From Methylobacillus glycogenes JCM 2850 (GTDB taxonomy: Bacteria > Pseudomonadota > Gammaproteobacteria > Burkholderiales > Methylophilaceae), in assembly GCF_000617925.1 (NCBI RefSeq), contig NZ_BAMT01000001.1:682001-746000 (forward strand): a stretch of DNA of 64,000 nucleotides. Reading direction: 5' to 3'. Shown one piece after another: positions 10,410 to 19,797 of the stretch. The position numbers and the translations under genes were made by a program. Under the pieces are notes generated by a model. The model had not been told where the DNA came from. It ran no database searches and worked only from the letters and a program-made list of their open reading frames with translations. Every line of letters begins with the position of its first letter. The first letter of the stretch is position 1.

Positions 10410-11089
10410 ATGGATTGGACTGCCTTATGGCTGTCGCTCAAGCTTGGGGGCATGACGATATTAGTTTTGATTCCCCTGGCCTTGCTGGCGGCGCGACAGC
10501 TTGCTGTACGACGTTTTGCTGGTAAATCGCTGCTTGAAGCCATGCTGCTGTGCCTCTGGTGCTACCGCCCACCGTGGTGGGCTATTACCTGTTGGTTAGC
10601 CTGGGCAACCAGTCCTGGCTGGGGCAGTGGTTGCAGCAGCAAACCGGGCATCTGCTGGTATTTCATTTCTCCGGCCTGCTGCTCGCCTCCATCATCGTCA
10701 ATATTCCGTTTGCAGTACAGCCCATACAGCGCGGCTTTGAGGCTATCCCGCAAGAAGTGAGAGATGCGGCTGCCTGTTGTGGTATGTCGCCGTTGCGCAC
10801 GCTGTTGACCGTAGAGTTACCCTTGGCCTGGCCAGGCATAGTCACCGCCATAGTGCTGACCTTTGCGCATACCCTGGGCGAATTTGGCGTGGTGTTGATG
10901 GTGGGCGGCAGCCTGCCGGGCGAGACCAAGACCATAGCCATTAGTATTTATGACAAAGTACAGGCGCTTGATTTTGCCGCAGCAGGTCATATGTCACTGA
11001 TCTTGCTGATACTCTCTATCGTGGTGCTGGCGCTTGCCAATAGCCTTTCGCGGCGCTTTGGGCGCAAGGGGGGCTACCATGAGCTTTGA
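10410..11089 (+). pseudogene. modB: molybdate ABC transporter permease ModB, frame broken once
   Basis: Inner-membrane channel subunit of the molybdate importer. The first part (MDWTALWLSLKLGGMTILVLIPLAL) and the second (LPLVLPPTVVGYYLLV onward) lie in different frames. Adding one C near 10550 joins them as EAMLLLPLVLPPTVVGYYLL, a conserved ModB stretch. The permease EAA-type loop is seen as EVRDAAACCGMSPLRTLLTVELPLAWPGI. About five membrane helices and 226 residues in total, as expected. The end overlaps the modC start by 11 bases. Confidence 0.88.
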
Positions 11090-12156
11090 GCTTGCCCTGG
11101 ACATTCAGCAAAATCAGCCTTTCCCGCTTCAAGTACAACTTGTATGCTGCGGGAGAGTTAATGGTCTTGCTTGGGCCTTCGGGCTGCGGCAAATCTACCT
11201 TGCTGCGCATGGTGGCTGGCTTGCAGCATCCGGCCAAAGGTGAAATACGTCTGGGTGAACAAATCTGGTTTCAAGCCGGGCGCGGCAGCAAGCCGCAACA
11301 AAGACGCATAGGCTACGTGCCCCAGCATTATGGGCTGTTCCCGCATATGAATGCGCAGATGAATATTGCCGCAGCTCTGCATGCCTTCCTGCGGCAGAGC
11401 GACAGCTAGAGGCCAAACAATGGCTGGCCCGCATGCAGTTGCAACAATACGCCAACCACAAACCAGCAGAGCTTTCCGGTGGCCAGCAGCAGCGCGTAGC
11501 CCTGGCGCGCGCGTTAGCAGCCCAGCCTAGCATTCTGTTGCTGGATGAGCCATTTTCAGCGCTGGATCATCTCACGCGCGCTGATCTCTATATGCTGCTG
11601 GCTGAGCTGAAGCAAGAATTGAATATCCCCATCATCCTGGTGACGCACAACCTGGAAGAAGCCAGGTTGCTCGCAGATAAAATGGCGGTGATGTATCAGG
11701 GCCGCATTTTGCAGGTAGGCACGCCTGCCAGCGTGATGCAGCAGCCTAATCAGCGTCAGGTGGCGACCATAGTCGGCATGCAGAATATCTTCAACAGTCA
11801 GGTACTGGATGTCTCAGCGACAGGCGCTCGCATTAGCTGGGTGATCAGGTGCTGAGTTTAGCGACTACGCCTCAGAGGGGTACGTTTTCCTGGTGTATAC
11901 CTGCCAGCGCTGTTACGGTTGCCAGCGAGGCATCGTCTGAAGTCCTGCACGGGCAGATTGCACGTCTGGCAAGCTGGGTGATGACTGGCAGTTGGCTGTG
12001 AGCCTGCCAGGCATGACAGAGTTGGTACACCTACGCCACCGCAACGCGGAGCATATGCATATAGGTCAAACGCTAATGCTGGATTTTGATATGACACGTG
12101 CGCATATGTTTGCCCACGAGCTCCCCAAGCCTGAGTCAGTTAAGGCAAAAGCATGA
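11079..12156 (+). pseudogene. modC: molybdate ABC transporter ATPase ModC, frame broken at four or five places
   Basis: ATP-binding subunit of the molybdate importer with a C-terminal Mop/TOBE domain. Seen in pieces: MSFELALDIQQNQPFPLQVQL; then Walker A GPSGCGKST; then ELSGGQQQRVALARALA (signature) and LLLDEPFSALD (Walker B); and a Mop-like tail GDDWQLAVSLPGMTELVHLRHRN. Restoring bases near 11144-11149 (two), 11383, 11836 and 11968 yields one protein of about 360 residues. This is the densest cluster of breaks in the window, so real decay cannot be excluded, though each break is again a missing base. The stop overlaps the next start as ATGA. Confidence 0.85.
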
Positions 12157-12671
12157 GCATGGATACTCCATCTGCATGGCTGCAGCGCCATGCGCATTTG
12201 ATTAAGCCTGGTGGTCGTGTGCTGGACCTGGCTGCTGGACGTGGGCGTAACACACGCTGGCTCAGCGCGGCTGGGTTTCAGGTAGATGCCGTGGATAGGG
12301 ATGAGGTGGCCTTGGCCTCTATGCAGGGCTTGCCAGGCGTGACGCTATTGCAGGCTGATTTGGAGCAAGGCGCTTGGCCTTATGCGGGGCAGAAATTTGA
12401 CGGCATAGTGGTATGCCGCTATTTACACAGGCCTTTACTTTCCACTCTGGGCCTAAGCTTGGCGCAAAGTGGGGTGCTGATCTATGAAACCTTTATGCGC
12501 GGGCAGGAGCGCTACGGCAGGCCAAGCAGTGCGGATTTTCTGCTGGAGCCGGGGGAGTTGCTGGCTTGCTACGGTGAAAACTTCAAGGTGGTGAGCTTTG
12601 AGGAAGGCGAGCTGGGCACTCAAGACCAGCCCGCCATGTTGCAGCGTATAGTGGCTACAAATGCCGATTAG
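12153..12671 (+). CDS. class I SAM-dependent methyltransferase
   Basis: 172 residues with the Rossmann SAM-binding motif VLDLAAGRGRNTRWLSAAGF (motif I), an acidic residue at the end of strand 2 (VDAVDRD), and LLQADLEQGAWP further on. The fold resembles TehB-like or UbiE-like small methyltransferases; the substrate cannot be told. It begins inside the modC stop, so it is probably the last gene of the mod operon, which hints at a link with molybdenum or sulfur metabolism, but this is only positional. It overlaps the end of the convergent repressor gene by 4 bases. Confidence 0.8.
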   Translation: MSMDTPSAWLQRHAHLIKPGGRVLDLAAGRGRNTRWLSAAGFQVDAVDRDEVALASMQGLPGVTLLQADLEQGAWPYAGQKFDGIVVCRYLHRPLLSTLGLSLAQSGVLIYETFMRGQERYGRPSSADFLLEPGELLACYGENFKVVSFEEGELGTQDQPAMLQRIVATNAD

Positions 12672-13375
12672 AGGTTGAAGCGTCCAAACTTGAAAGGCAC
12701 GACTTTGCCTATCACATTGAAAGCCTTGGCTTCTTCGGTGGTGTAAACCTCTGGAGGCAAATCACCATCGTTATCGTTGCGTACGACTACGGTGCCGTCC
12801 AGGCGTAATTGAATGCGCTTGATGCGCATGATGTCACCCTGGCCAATCACATAAATGGCGTTGTCATCAAAGGAGTTGCAACGCACATCCACCAACACTT
12901 CATCACCATCGTGTATAGATGGCTGCAAGCTGGTACCCTTGACGGTGAATATCTTCAAATGCTGTAAAGGCGTGTCGATAAGATTGCTGTAAGGATTGAA
13001 GTCTATGCTCTCAATCATGTACTCGTCACCACCCGAACTGGAGCTGTCGCCCAGTCTTTCAATGCGGCCAGATGGCCTGATTTCTTGCGGCAGTTGGCGT
13101 CTGCCACTACGGCTGCTGGCAAGTTGCAGTGCCAGTTTGTCACTGGGGTAAGTCAGATTAATCAGATTCATCAGACTTTGTGGTGGATGGTACTTGCGCG
13201 TTTTACCTTTGCGCCCACGGCTATTGACTTCTATGTATGGCCACTTTTCAGCATTCACTATTACATCCCAGCCTTGGCGGGTTGCTGGCTTACCCGGTAG
13301 CCGCATTTCTGCTAGCTCCTTGCAAGAGAAGTATAGCGTATTTTCGCTGTTATCGGTGTTGACTTCGGTGGTCAT
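12668..13375 (-). CDS. LexA/S24-like repressor with Mu-type DNA-binding domain
   Basis: 235 residues. The N-terminus (FSCKELAEMRLPGKPATRQGW, then PYIEVNSRGRKGKTRKY) matches the Mu-type winged helix of phage Mu repressor and transposase. The C-terminus is an S24/LexA-like fold: GTSLQPSIHDGDEVLVD carries the candidate Ser, and the strand with IMRIKRIQ the candidate Lys. No Ala-Gly cleavage site is obvious between the domains, so it may regulate without self-cleavage. No phage genes surround it, so it is either a domesticated prophage regulator or a stand-alone developmental/stress regulator. Confidence 0.8.
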   Translation of the reverse strand: MTTEVNTDNSENTLYFSCKELAEMRLPGKPATRQGWDVIVNAEKWPYIEVNSRGRKGKTRKYHPPQSLMNLINLTYPSDKLALQLASSRSGRRQLPQEIRPSGRIERLGDSSSSGGDEYMIESIDFNPYSNLIDTPLQHLKIFTVKGTSLQPSIHDGDEVLVDVRCNSFDDNAIYVIGQGDIMRIKRIQLRLDGTVVVRNDNDGDLPPEVYTTEEAKAFNVIGKVVPFKFGRFNL

Positions 13376-13383
13376 AAGATAAG

Positions 13384-13399
13384 TATATTACCTATATTA
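13384..13399. promoter_or_regulatory. direct repeat TATATTA, candidate operator of the S24 repressor
   Basis: Two exact copies of TATATTA separated by CC lie 8 bases upstream of the repressor start codon, in an A/T-rich stretch. This is the position expected for an autoregulatory operator overlapping the promoter. The repeat is seen directly; the regulatory role is inferred from position. Confidence 0.35.
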
Positions 13400-13843
13400 T
13401 TTACAATTGAATGTTTACTATTTGCCATTAAAGCAGTGAGCTGCAGTTTATGCAATCTTAACGCTTGAAAAGAAAAAAGCTCATGCCTTCACACCAACTC
13501 TGCCATCGGTGATTCTAATGAAGACATGTAATCATACAACTGAACAATTCTGTTGCCTACCATTTAATGACTATCAATTGACCATTTCGCAAATTCAGCA
13601 ACTAAATCTTTCCAATTCATCTAGATTTAATAAGGCTTAGCAATTGAGCAAGGCAAATAGTCAGCGGTTCAATTCCAAGGCCGAATCAAGCCATGCTTCA
13701 GGCACAAAAATCTAATGTTTTGTGGCTGAACAAACTCGACATCACTCACTTGGCTGAAGCCATGGTGCTGAGCTTGAATAGCTAGTGACTTATGCGCTGG
13801 GCAGTTATAGTGACATGTATTAATTACTACATGAGATGTTCAC
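13400..13843. other. A/T-rich intergenic region without a gene
   Basis: About 440 bases between the leftward repressor gene and the rightward pldA. No reading frame with a plausible start and family pattern, no RNA gene and no clear terminator was found on either strand. It must hold the promoter of pldA. A motif resembling a start site near 13815-13830 (TTAATTACTACATGAG) is suggestive only. Confidence 0.5.
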
Positions 13844-15031
13844 ATGCAGCGTATGCGGTTTTGGAGTGTGTGCCTGACAGTATTGATTCTGCCTTTGCCA
13901 GTGCTGGCAGCGAGTCAGTGGCTGATCGCGCCTAAGACAGAGGTAGTGAATGTGGGTCAGGCGCTGGAGTTTGAAATGGTCAAACCCAAGGCCAATCTTG
14001 CCTGGCCTGATACCTTGAACATCAAGCTCAGTGCTGGCGGGGAAAGTGAAGAAGTAGTGCTGTCCCTAAAAGGCGGGGAGGGCGATGATGCTCAGGCTAG
14101 AACTTACTCTGGGGTACCCAGCAAAGCCTTTGCGGGGGTGGTGAGGGCAGAGCTGCAGGGGCAGGCCTCTAATCGTATTTTGTTACTGGCTAGCACTGAT
14201 GGTGAGAATGGCCCTGTTGTTGTCACGGAAGAGGCAGCCAAGACAGCGCAAGTCAAAACCAGCGCGGAAGGCAGCAGCGCAACAGGCGCTCAGGTCTTGA
14301 TTGCCGCCCCTGAAGATGAGCCTGCGCTGTCGGCCAATGAACCTATTTATTTTTTGGTTGGCTCCAGCCATGAGCGCGGTGCCGATGCGCGTTTTCAGAT
14401 CAGTTTCAAGTACCGTCCTTTTGAGCCGCTAGGCTCGGTGAGCAAGGCCTATCCATTCCTCAGTAATCTGTATTTTGCCTACACGCAAAACACGGTCTGG
14501 GACCTGGGCGGCGAATCCAGCCCCTTCCGCGATACCAGTTACAAGCCCAGCTTGTATTATCGCTGGGTAGGCCAGGGGCGCGGTTTGTGGCCAGATGAAT
14601 GGCGTGGCGGCCTTGAGCACGAGTCCAATGGACAAGGGGGTGTGGAGTCGCGCTCACTCAATATCGCCTTTATCCGTCCTAGCTGGCATTGGGATACCGC
14701 CAATGGCCGTCGGCTGACGTTTTATCCCAAGATTTATCAGTATCTGGACAAGGACGATAACCGCGATATTCAGCGCTATCGTGGCTATGTCGATTGGCAG
14801 CTACGCTATGGGCGAGATGATGGCCTGATGCTGATGGGGCTATATCGCCAAGGTACGGGCGGCTATGCCACTGGGCAGCTTGATTTGAGCTATCCCTTGA
14901 GTGACCGCGTGTTATCGCGCATGGGTACTTTTGTGCACTTGCAGCTATTCTCCGGCTACGGAGAAACCTTGCTGGACTACAACCGTGAGCGGGATACGCA
15001 GTTGCGCTTGGGTATTTCGGTGACGCGCTAA
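13844..15031 (+). CDS. pldA: outer-membrane phospholipase A1 (OMPLA)
   Basis: Beta-barrel phospholipase of the outer membrane that removes misplaced phospholipids; the active form is a calcium-dependent dimer. A signal peptide is seen (RFWSVCLTVLILPLPVLA). The catalytic region reads GLEHESNGQGG followed by SRSLN, carrying the His, Ser and Asn of the OMPLA triad. The C-terminus ends in barrel strands with YNRERDTQLRLGISVTR. At 395 residues it is longer than enteric PldA; the extra residues form an N-terminal region of roughly 150 residues (about 20-170), seen in betaproteobacterial forms. No neighbour suggests an operon. Confidence 0.9.
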   Translation: MQRMRFWSVCLTVLILPLPVLAASQWLIAPKTEVVNVGQALEFEMVKPKANLAWPDTLNIKLSAGGESEEVVLSLKGGEGDDAQARTYSGVPSKAFAGVVRAELQGQASNRILLLASTDGENGPVVVTEEAAKTAQVKTSAEGSSATGAQVLIAAPEDEPALSANEPIYFLVGSSHERGADARFQISFKYRPFEPLGSVSKAYPFLSNLYFAYTQNTVWDLGGESSPFRDTSYKPSLYYRWVGQGRGLWPDEWRGGLEHESNGQGGVESRSLNIAFIRPSWHWDTANGRRLTFYPKIYQYLDKDDNRDIQRYRGYVDWQLRYGRDDGLMLMGLYRQGTGGYATGQLDLSYPLSDRVLSRMGTFVHLQLFSGYGETLLDYNRERDTQLRLGISVTR

Positions 15032-15215
15032 AGCGGATAAATCATTTCGTGAAACACTTGCTCAGGCTGGTAGAAATATCAGCAAGGGTGAGTGATGCGC
15101 GAACGACAGACGAGCAAATGAGAATTGGTAAAACGAGAAAGGCCAGGCTGGGAATTTTAACCAAGATTCCCGGCGCATTCCTTGTTAATACTTAAGTCAT
15201 GCGCCGGGGTGGTTT

Positions 15216-15291
15216 TGGCGTCCCCACGGGGATTCGAACCCCGGTTACCGCCGTGAAAGGGCGATGTCCTAGGCCTCTAGACGATGGGGAC
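15216..15291 (-). tRNA. tRNA-Glu (anticodon TTC)
   Basis: The reverse strand folds as a 76-nucleotide tRNA including encoded CCA: acceptor stem GTCCCCA/TGGGGAC, anticodon loop CTTTCAC with anticodon TTC, and a T-arm containing GGTTCGAATCC. It is downstream of tRNA-Ala on the same strand and very probably shares its transcript. Confidence 0.97.
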
Positions 15292-15299
15292 TGATCGTC

Positions 15300-15329
15300 G
15301 GTAACCCGGTAGGCACCGGGTTACCTTTT

Positions 15330-15330
<1 letters not shown>
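15300..15330. other. perfect 11-bp hairpin between the two tRNA genes
   Basis: GGTAACCCGGT, a 4-base loop AGGC, and ACCGGGTTACC, followed on the + strand by TTTTT. In the + direction it would be a good terminator for transcripts arriving from pldA. In the direction of the tRNAs it lies in the spacer of the precursor, with the A run before it, and could guide processing rather than end transcription. Confidence 0.6.
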
Positions 15331-15405
<75 letters not shown>

Positions 15406-15419
15406 GAAAAAGAGCCGCT

Positions 15420-15448
15420 ATATTAATGATCCTGACCAAGCCTGTCAA
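15420..15448 (-). promoter_or_regulatory. sigma-70 promoter of the tRNA-Ala/tRNA-Glu unit
   Basis: On the reverse strand there is an exact TTGACA (15443-15448), a 17-base spacer and TAATAT (15420-15425), about 15 bases before tRNA-Ala. A G/C-rich stretch (GCGGCTC) follows the -10 box, as in stringently controlled stable-RNA promoters. The boxes are seen directly; the stringent control is inferred. Confidence 0.75.
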
Positions 15449-15467
15449 CGATTTCCAGGCGGATTTC

Positions 15468-17729
15468 TTATTTTTTCTTGAATAAACGCGAGATAGCTTT
15501 GCGACCCATGCGCTTCTTTAGCCCGACTTTCACATCGTAAAGATGGAAGGGCAGACGTTGACGCCAGCTAAACTCCTGATTCAAGGCAGATAAATACATG
15601 CCTACCAGCTCCCGACGGCTTTCCCAGGGTAATTTGATGCATACACGGGTCAAATCGGCCAGTCGCTTGGATAAGGGAATAGCGTGATTAAAGAAATGCG
15701 CTCGATTGGTATCTATCAGTGAAAATCCAAGCTCACCATTTTCGCGCTTGGTTACCAAAATGTTGCCACCAGAGAGATCACGGAAAAATACACCACGCGC
15801 ATGCATGTTCAGCAGATAACGCGTGAGTTGCGGGTATATTTCAGCGGCGGTGACCCCTTGGTATTCCCTAACGCCGTCGTTAAACGCAGCAAATATGTCC
15901 CGGATGGAAAAGTCGGTAGGGACAAATTCGCAAATGTAATAATTTTCCAGCAGGCTGCGATCATTGCGTTTCTCGAAATATGCAATCGGCGTAGCCGCTT
16001 CTATGCCACGGCGCAATAATTCATTGCTGCCATTCCAGCTGCGCTTGGCCTTGGATAACTTGAATTGGTCGAACAGCTTTTTATGAACGTGCATTTTCAC
16101 GGGCTGCTTGACTACCAGCTTGCGGCTGGGGTCGCGTGGGTCGGGAATGGTCCAGATGGCGTTACGGGCCTTGCGTAGTATGGCGTCTTTCGCTGGCTTG
16201 CTTAGCCTGCTTGGGTGCAAGGCCTGTACCAAGAGGTCACCCTCGTGCTGACTGGCCGCAACATAAATGCCACTCCAGCTCTCATCGGTGTAAGCATGGT
16301 GATGCTTGTTTTCCAGATGACGTTGAATCGAGAGATTGTCGAACAAGGTCTTTTCCTTCTTCAGGGTAATGTTTCTGGTGACCGGCCAGGTCAAATAAAT
16401 GGGAGATTCACTAGCAAGGCCTGGCATGGCGCTCAGTGTTTCACCATCACGGCTGGTGTACTCCGCGGCTTGCAGGTCATCAATACGGTAGTGATCGGCC
16501 ATCACCGTGCCTTTGCCATTGGTCGTCCATACCGCATGCAACAGTGTATTGCCGTCACGGAAGGCGTGGATTTCGAGGCCATGACTGCTGCGTAGCGGGC
16601 CGACATAGTGGCGGCTTGGGATCATGTGGTTAAAGGTTTTCATGGCGTAGAAGCTAGGCCTGGGGCGGAAATCCGCCACTTGGCCAGTAACGCTGGCGTA
16701 ATGCGTGATGCGCTCCAAGGCAGGGTAGCTTTCACTGCCGTCATCAATCAAACCTTCGCGATGGCAAATCAGCGGGCCCCAGAAGGTCTGGCGCAACGCG
16801 CCAGAAGCAGCGCATAGAATCATGTAGCGCGAGAGATAGTCTGCCTGCTTTTGCTCGCCATCTGGCAACAGGCGCAGAATGCGCGGCAAAGTCCAGAAAG
16901 CAGAAGGAGAAATCATTTCCTTGACCTGATGGTCGCGGGTGATTTTTTGCAGCAGTCTGGCCTTTTTGACCAGGTTGAACTTGAGTGCCGTGGCCTGCCT
17001 GTATTTGAGGATGCGATGATCATAACGCTCAGGCTCAGTCGAGCGTTCGCAGAACAGGTTGTTGGTATGCACATCAGGCAACTGGCCGCGCTCTTGCAGA
17101 ATATTCAGCAGGCCGATGTTGTACAGCGGCTCGAAATCACTGATATTGGGCCCAGCCAGCTTGATGCCGCGTTTTCTTACTTCGTGATGAGCAATGGCCC
17201 AGGCCTTGAAAAAACCAGCAGGGGTGTAGCCAGCCCAGCGCTTGCGGTTGATGGTGGAGCCTATTTCCACCATGCTCAGGCCGCTGCCATAAGTATCCAG
17301 CACTTGCTGCAAAAATGCCTGCCAGGCGGCTTGTTGCGATTCCTGCTCCATCTCCATGGCCGCCTCGAAAGGCTGGACAATATGCAGCAATACAGAAAAA
17401 CCTTGCTGCAATAATTTATCCAAAAAGCGCGCAGCATCTTGTCCCAGATCACCATAGCTGAAGTCCAGCCTGACCTGATGCAAGCCCAGTTCCTGCAGGC
17501 GCGCCAGAACATAATCATCGACCTTGGCATCCCCGGAAGTGGCAACACCCACACCAGCAAAATCAGCAGGGATGTCATGCCCCAACAGCGGCAAATGACT
17601 ATCTGCCAGCACCATCTTACCTTTGAGGATATAACTCAGCCCTTTGCGAATCACCTCCCAGGTCAGCATAGAAGGCTGTGGGCGGCGCGCCTGTTGCTTC
17701 AAAGGTGGTTCAGTCAGTGCAGTGTCCAT
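15468..17729 (-). CDS. fusion of glycoside-hydrolase-like TIM barrel and LPS/Kdo-type kinase
   Basis: 753 residues. Roughly residues 40-500 look like a glycosidase-type (GH39-like) barrel: a VRLDFSYGDLGQDA strand, MVEIGSTINRKRW with a possible acid/base Glu, and GIKLAGPNISDF. The last 250 residues carry the core of a Waa/Kdo-kinase-like protein kinase fold: MHARGVFFRDLSGGNILV (HRD-like loop, here FRDLSGGN) and FSLIDTNRAHF (DFG-like Asp). No signal peptide or membrane segment is seen, so it is probably cytoplasmic or peripheral. It follows the sulfatase-fold gene by 3 bases, so both probably act on a cell-envelope glycan. The substrates are unknown. Confidence 0.7.
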   Translation of the reverse strand: MDTALTEPPLKQQARRPQPSMLTWEVIRKGLSYILKGKMVLADSHLPLLGHDIPADFAGVGVATSGDAKVDDYVLARLQELGLHQVRLDFSYGDLGQDAARFLDKLLQQGFSVLLHIVQPFEAAMEMEQESQQAAWQAFLQQVLDTYGSGLSMVEIGSTINRKRWAGYTPAGFFKAWAIAHHEVRKRGIKLAGPNISDFEPLYNIGLLNILQERGQLPDVHTNNLFCERSTEPERYDHRILKYRQATALKFNLVKKARLLQKITRDHQVKEMISPSAFWTLPRILRLLPDGEQKQADYLSRYMILCAASGALRQTFWGPLICHREGLIDDGSESYPALERITHYASVTGQVADFRPRPSFYAMKTFNHMIPSRHYVGPLRSSHGLEIHAFRDGNTLLHAVWTTNGKGTVMADHYRIDDLQAAEYTSRDGETLSAMPGLASESPIYLTWPVTRNITLKKEKTLFDNLSIQRHLENKHHHAYTDESWSGIYVAASQHEGDLLVQALHPSRLSKPAKDAILRKARNAIWTIPDPRDPSRKLVVKQPVKMHVHKKLFDQFKLSKAKRSWNGSNELLRRGIEAATPIAYFEKRNDRSLLENYYICEFVPTDFSIRDIFAAFNDGVREYQGVTAAEIYPQLTRYLLNMHARGVFFRDLSGGNILVTKRENGELGFSLIDTNRAHFFNHAIPLSKRLADLTRVCIKLPWESRRELVGMYLSALNQEFSWRQRLPFHLYDVKVGLKKRMGRKAISRLFKKK

Positions 17730-17732
17730 CTA

Positions 17733-19736
17733 TTAGTTTCCAGGGGCGACGTGGTAGCGTTGTTCACGGTAAAGCAGGGCAGGCAGCAAGGAGTTGGCCA
17801 GGGCGCGTTGCTCCAGATTGATTGCATCTGCGGGAGGTGCTGAGGCAGTGAAATCCTTGGATGGCAAATCCCAGGTGCCATGCGCAGGTGGTTTTCCTGC
17901 ACGCAGCACGACCACTTGATTGCCCTCCATCCAGGCAAAGTTGTTTTCAAACTGCATCATGGCACGGCCTTTGGCATCGGCACCTTCACGACTGAGGTCA
18001 CGCCCCGTCATGGGATGTTGCGCCTTGATGCCCATCAGGGACAGTGCAGTCACGGGAAGGTCAATCTGGCTGGCAACGGTCTTGATACGGCGTGGCTCAA
18101 TATCTGCCCCCAGAATCAGTGCAGGAATATGGAAGTGCTGTATGGGCACCATATCATGCCCATGGACTCGGATATCATGATCGGCCACTACAACAAATAA
18201 GGTGTCTTTCCAGTAGTCACTCTGCTGCGCCTTGGCAAAGAACTGGCCTAATGCGTAATCAGCATATTTGACCGCATTATTGTCGGTAGCCTTGACCGGA
18301 TCATAAAGGCTGATACGACCATCGGGGAACTCGAACGGCGCATGATTGGACGAGGTGAACACCAGGGTGAAGAAGGGCTTGCCGCTGGCATGGCTGGCGG
18401 AAATTTCTTCATGTGCCTTGTTGAAGAGATCTTCATCAGAAGCGCCCCAGCTACCAACAAAGACCGGGTTGACGTAGCTTTCCTGATCCTGCTCGCGCTG
18501 GAAGCCATTGCCCATGAAGAAGCCCACCATATTGTCGAAGTGCGACTCTCCACCATAGATAAACTCTGTGCTATAGCCTTGCTGCTCCAGCAGAGAGGCA
18601 ATGGTAAAGAAGTTACGCTGCGACAGTGATAGCTTGACCACGCTCTGCGCAGGAGTAGGTTGGAAACCTGTCACAACCGCTTCAATACCGCGCACTGAGC
18701 GTGTGCCCGTGGCGTACATCTGCTCAAACCACCAGCCTTGCTCCTTGAGTTTTTCCAGATTAGGGGTCACCGGAGTGCCGCCCAGAGACTCAACGAAAGT
18801 GGCGCCCAGGCTTTCTTCGAGAATAATCACTAGGTTGAGAGGTTTGTCGCGCTGACGGCTAGGAGTCAGTGTGGCAAAGGTAGACAGTTCTTTATTAGAA
18901 GCGGCATCAAACCCTGCGTCAAAGCGTATGCGGGTTTCTTTCACCAGCTTGTAAATCTCGGCTTCAGACATGGTGCCATACATTTCACTGGAGCGATTTT
19001 CATGCTTGAGGCTGTATACGGCATGTATCAAGGACCATGAAGAATCCAGGATCAGGCTATTGACCATGGAATCCGTGGTGCGCGCAAACATGGCAGGATT
19101 GGCTGGGCGGTGACTGATAGTGCCACGCACGACCAAAGCAACTAGCAGGAAAATAATAGGCCAGCTCAGCAGGGTAGCGCGGGTAGACCAGCGTTGCTCC
19201 TGCTCAAGCCATGGCCGCATGAGCCAGGCCACGGCCAGCGTAGAAAGCAAGGTGCCAAGCACGCCTGTGATGACATGGATACGGAAGCCACCCCACAGCA
19301 TAGGCAAGACTTCATGAGGATATTTCAGATATTCGACAAACAGGCGATTGGGCCTGCTGTCGTATTCACCGATAAATCCAGGCGTGGAAAGCTCCAGCAA
19401 AATCACCAGGCTAGTTGCTAGCACCACCCAAAAGTAGCTAAAGCGGCGCCATTGTCGCCAGAATTTGGCATTGGCAAGAAAAGGCAGCACAAGCAGGGCA
19501 GGCAGCCATAACAAGCCTATCTGTATGCTGTCCACACGCAGGCCACTGAGCATGACTTCCTGCCAGCTGGACACGGCAGAAACGCGATCTGCTTTCCACA
19601 GCACAAGCCCGGCACGGGAAATGGTGAAAACTACCAGGCTGATCAAGCTCATGACCAGTAGCGGCGCATAAGGGCAAAAAGGTTGGGCCCAGCGCCAGAC
19701 TCGGGCACGGAAACTACTGATCGCGGATTTAACCAT
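17733..19736 (-). CDS. LtaS/MdoB-like membrane phosphoglycerol or phosphoethanolamine transferase (sulfatase fold)
   Basis: 667 residues. Five or so membrane helices fill residues 20-220 (e.g. LLVMSLISLVVFTISRAGLVLW), then a periplasmic sulfatase-fold domain. NLVIILEESLGA carries the metal-binding Glu, GTRSVRGIEA the catalytic Thr in the usual context, and VVVADHDIRVHGHD the metal-binding Asp/His. Family members add phosphoglycerol or phosphoethanolamine to lipoteichoic acid, periplasmic glucans or LPS. The next gene, a glycosidase-kinase fusion, starts 3 bases on, suggesting a two-gene envelope-modification operon. The exact donor and acceptor are not known. Confidence 0.85.
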   Translation of the reverse strand: MVKSAISSFRARVWRWAQPFCPYAPLLVMSLISLVVFTISRAGLVLWKADRVSAVSSWQEVMLSGLRVDSIQIGLLWLPALLVLPFLANAKFWRQWRRFSYFWVVLATSLVILLELSTPGFIGEYDSRPNRLFVEYLKYPHEVLPMLWGGFRIHVITGVLGTLLSTLAVAWLMRPWLEQEQRWSTRATLLSWPIIFLLVALVVRGTISHRPANPAMFARTTDSMVNSLILDSSWSLIHAVYSLKHENRSSEMYGTMSEAEIYKLVKETRIRFDAGFDAASNKELSTFATLTPSRQRDKPLNLVIILEESLGATFVESLGGTPVTPNLEKLKEQGWWFEQMYATGTRSVRGIEAVVTGFQPTPAQSVVKLSLSQRNFFTIASLLEQQGYSTEFIYGGESHFDNMVGFFMGNGFQREQDQESYVNPVFVGSWGASDEDLFNKAHEEISASHASGKPFFTLVFTSSNHAPFEFPDGRISLYDPVKATDNNAVKYADYALGQFFAKAQQSDYWKDTLFVVVADHDIRVHGHDMVPIQHFHIPALILGADIEPRRIKTVASQIDLPVTALSLMGIKAQHPMTGRDLSREGADAKGRAMMQFENNFAWMEGNQVVVLRAGKPPAHGTWDLPSKDFTASAPPADAINLEQRALANSLLPALLYREQRYHVAPGN

Positions 19737-19797
19737 GCAAATGCCTTTCCAGGCTGTGTTCTAAATGGAGCGAAGACTAATGGCAGCTAAGGCCTGA

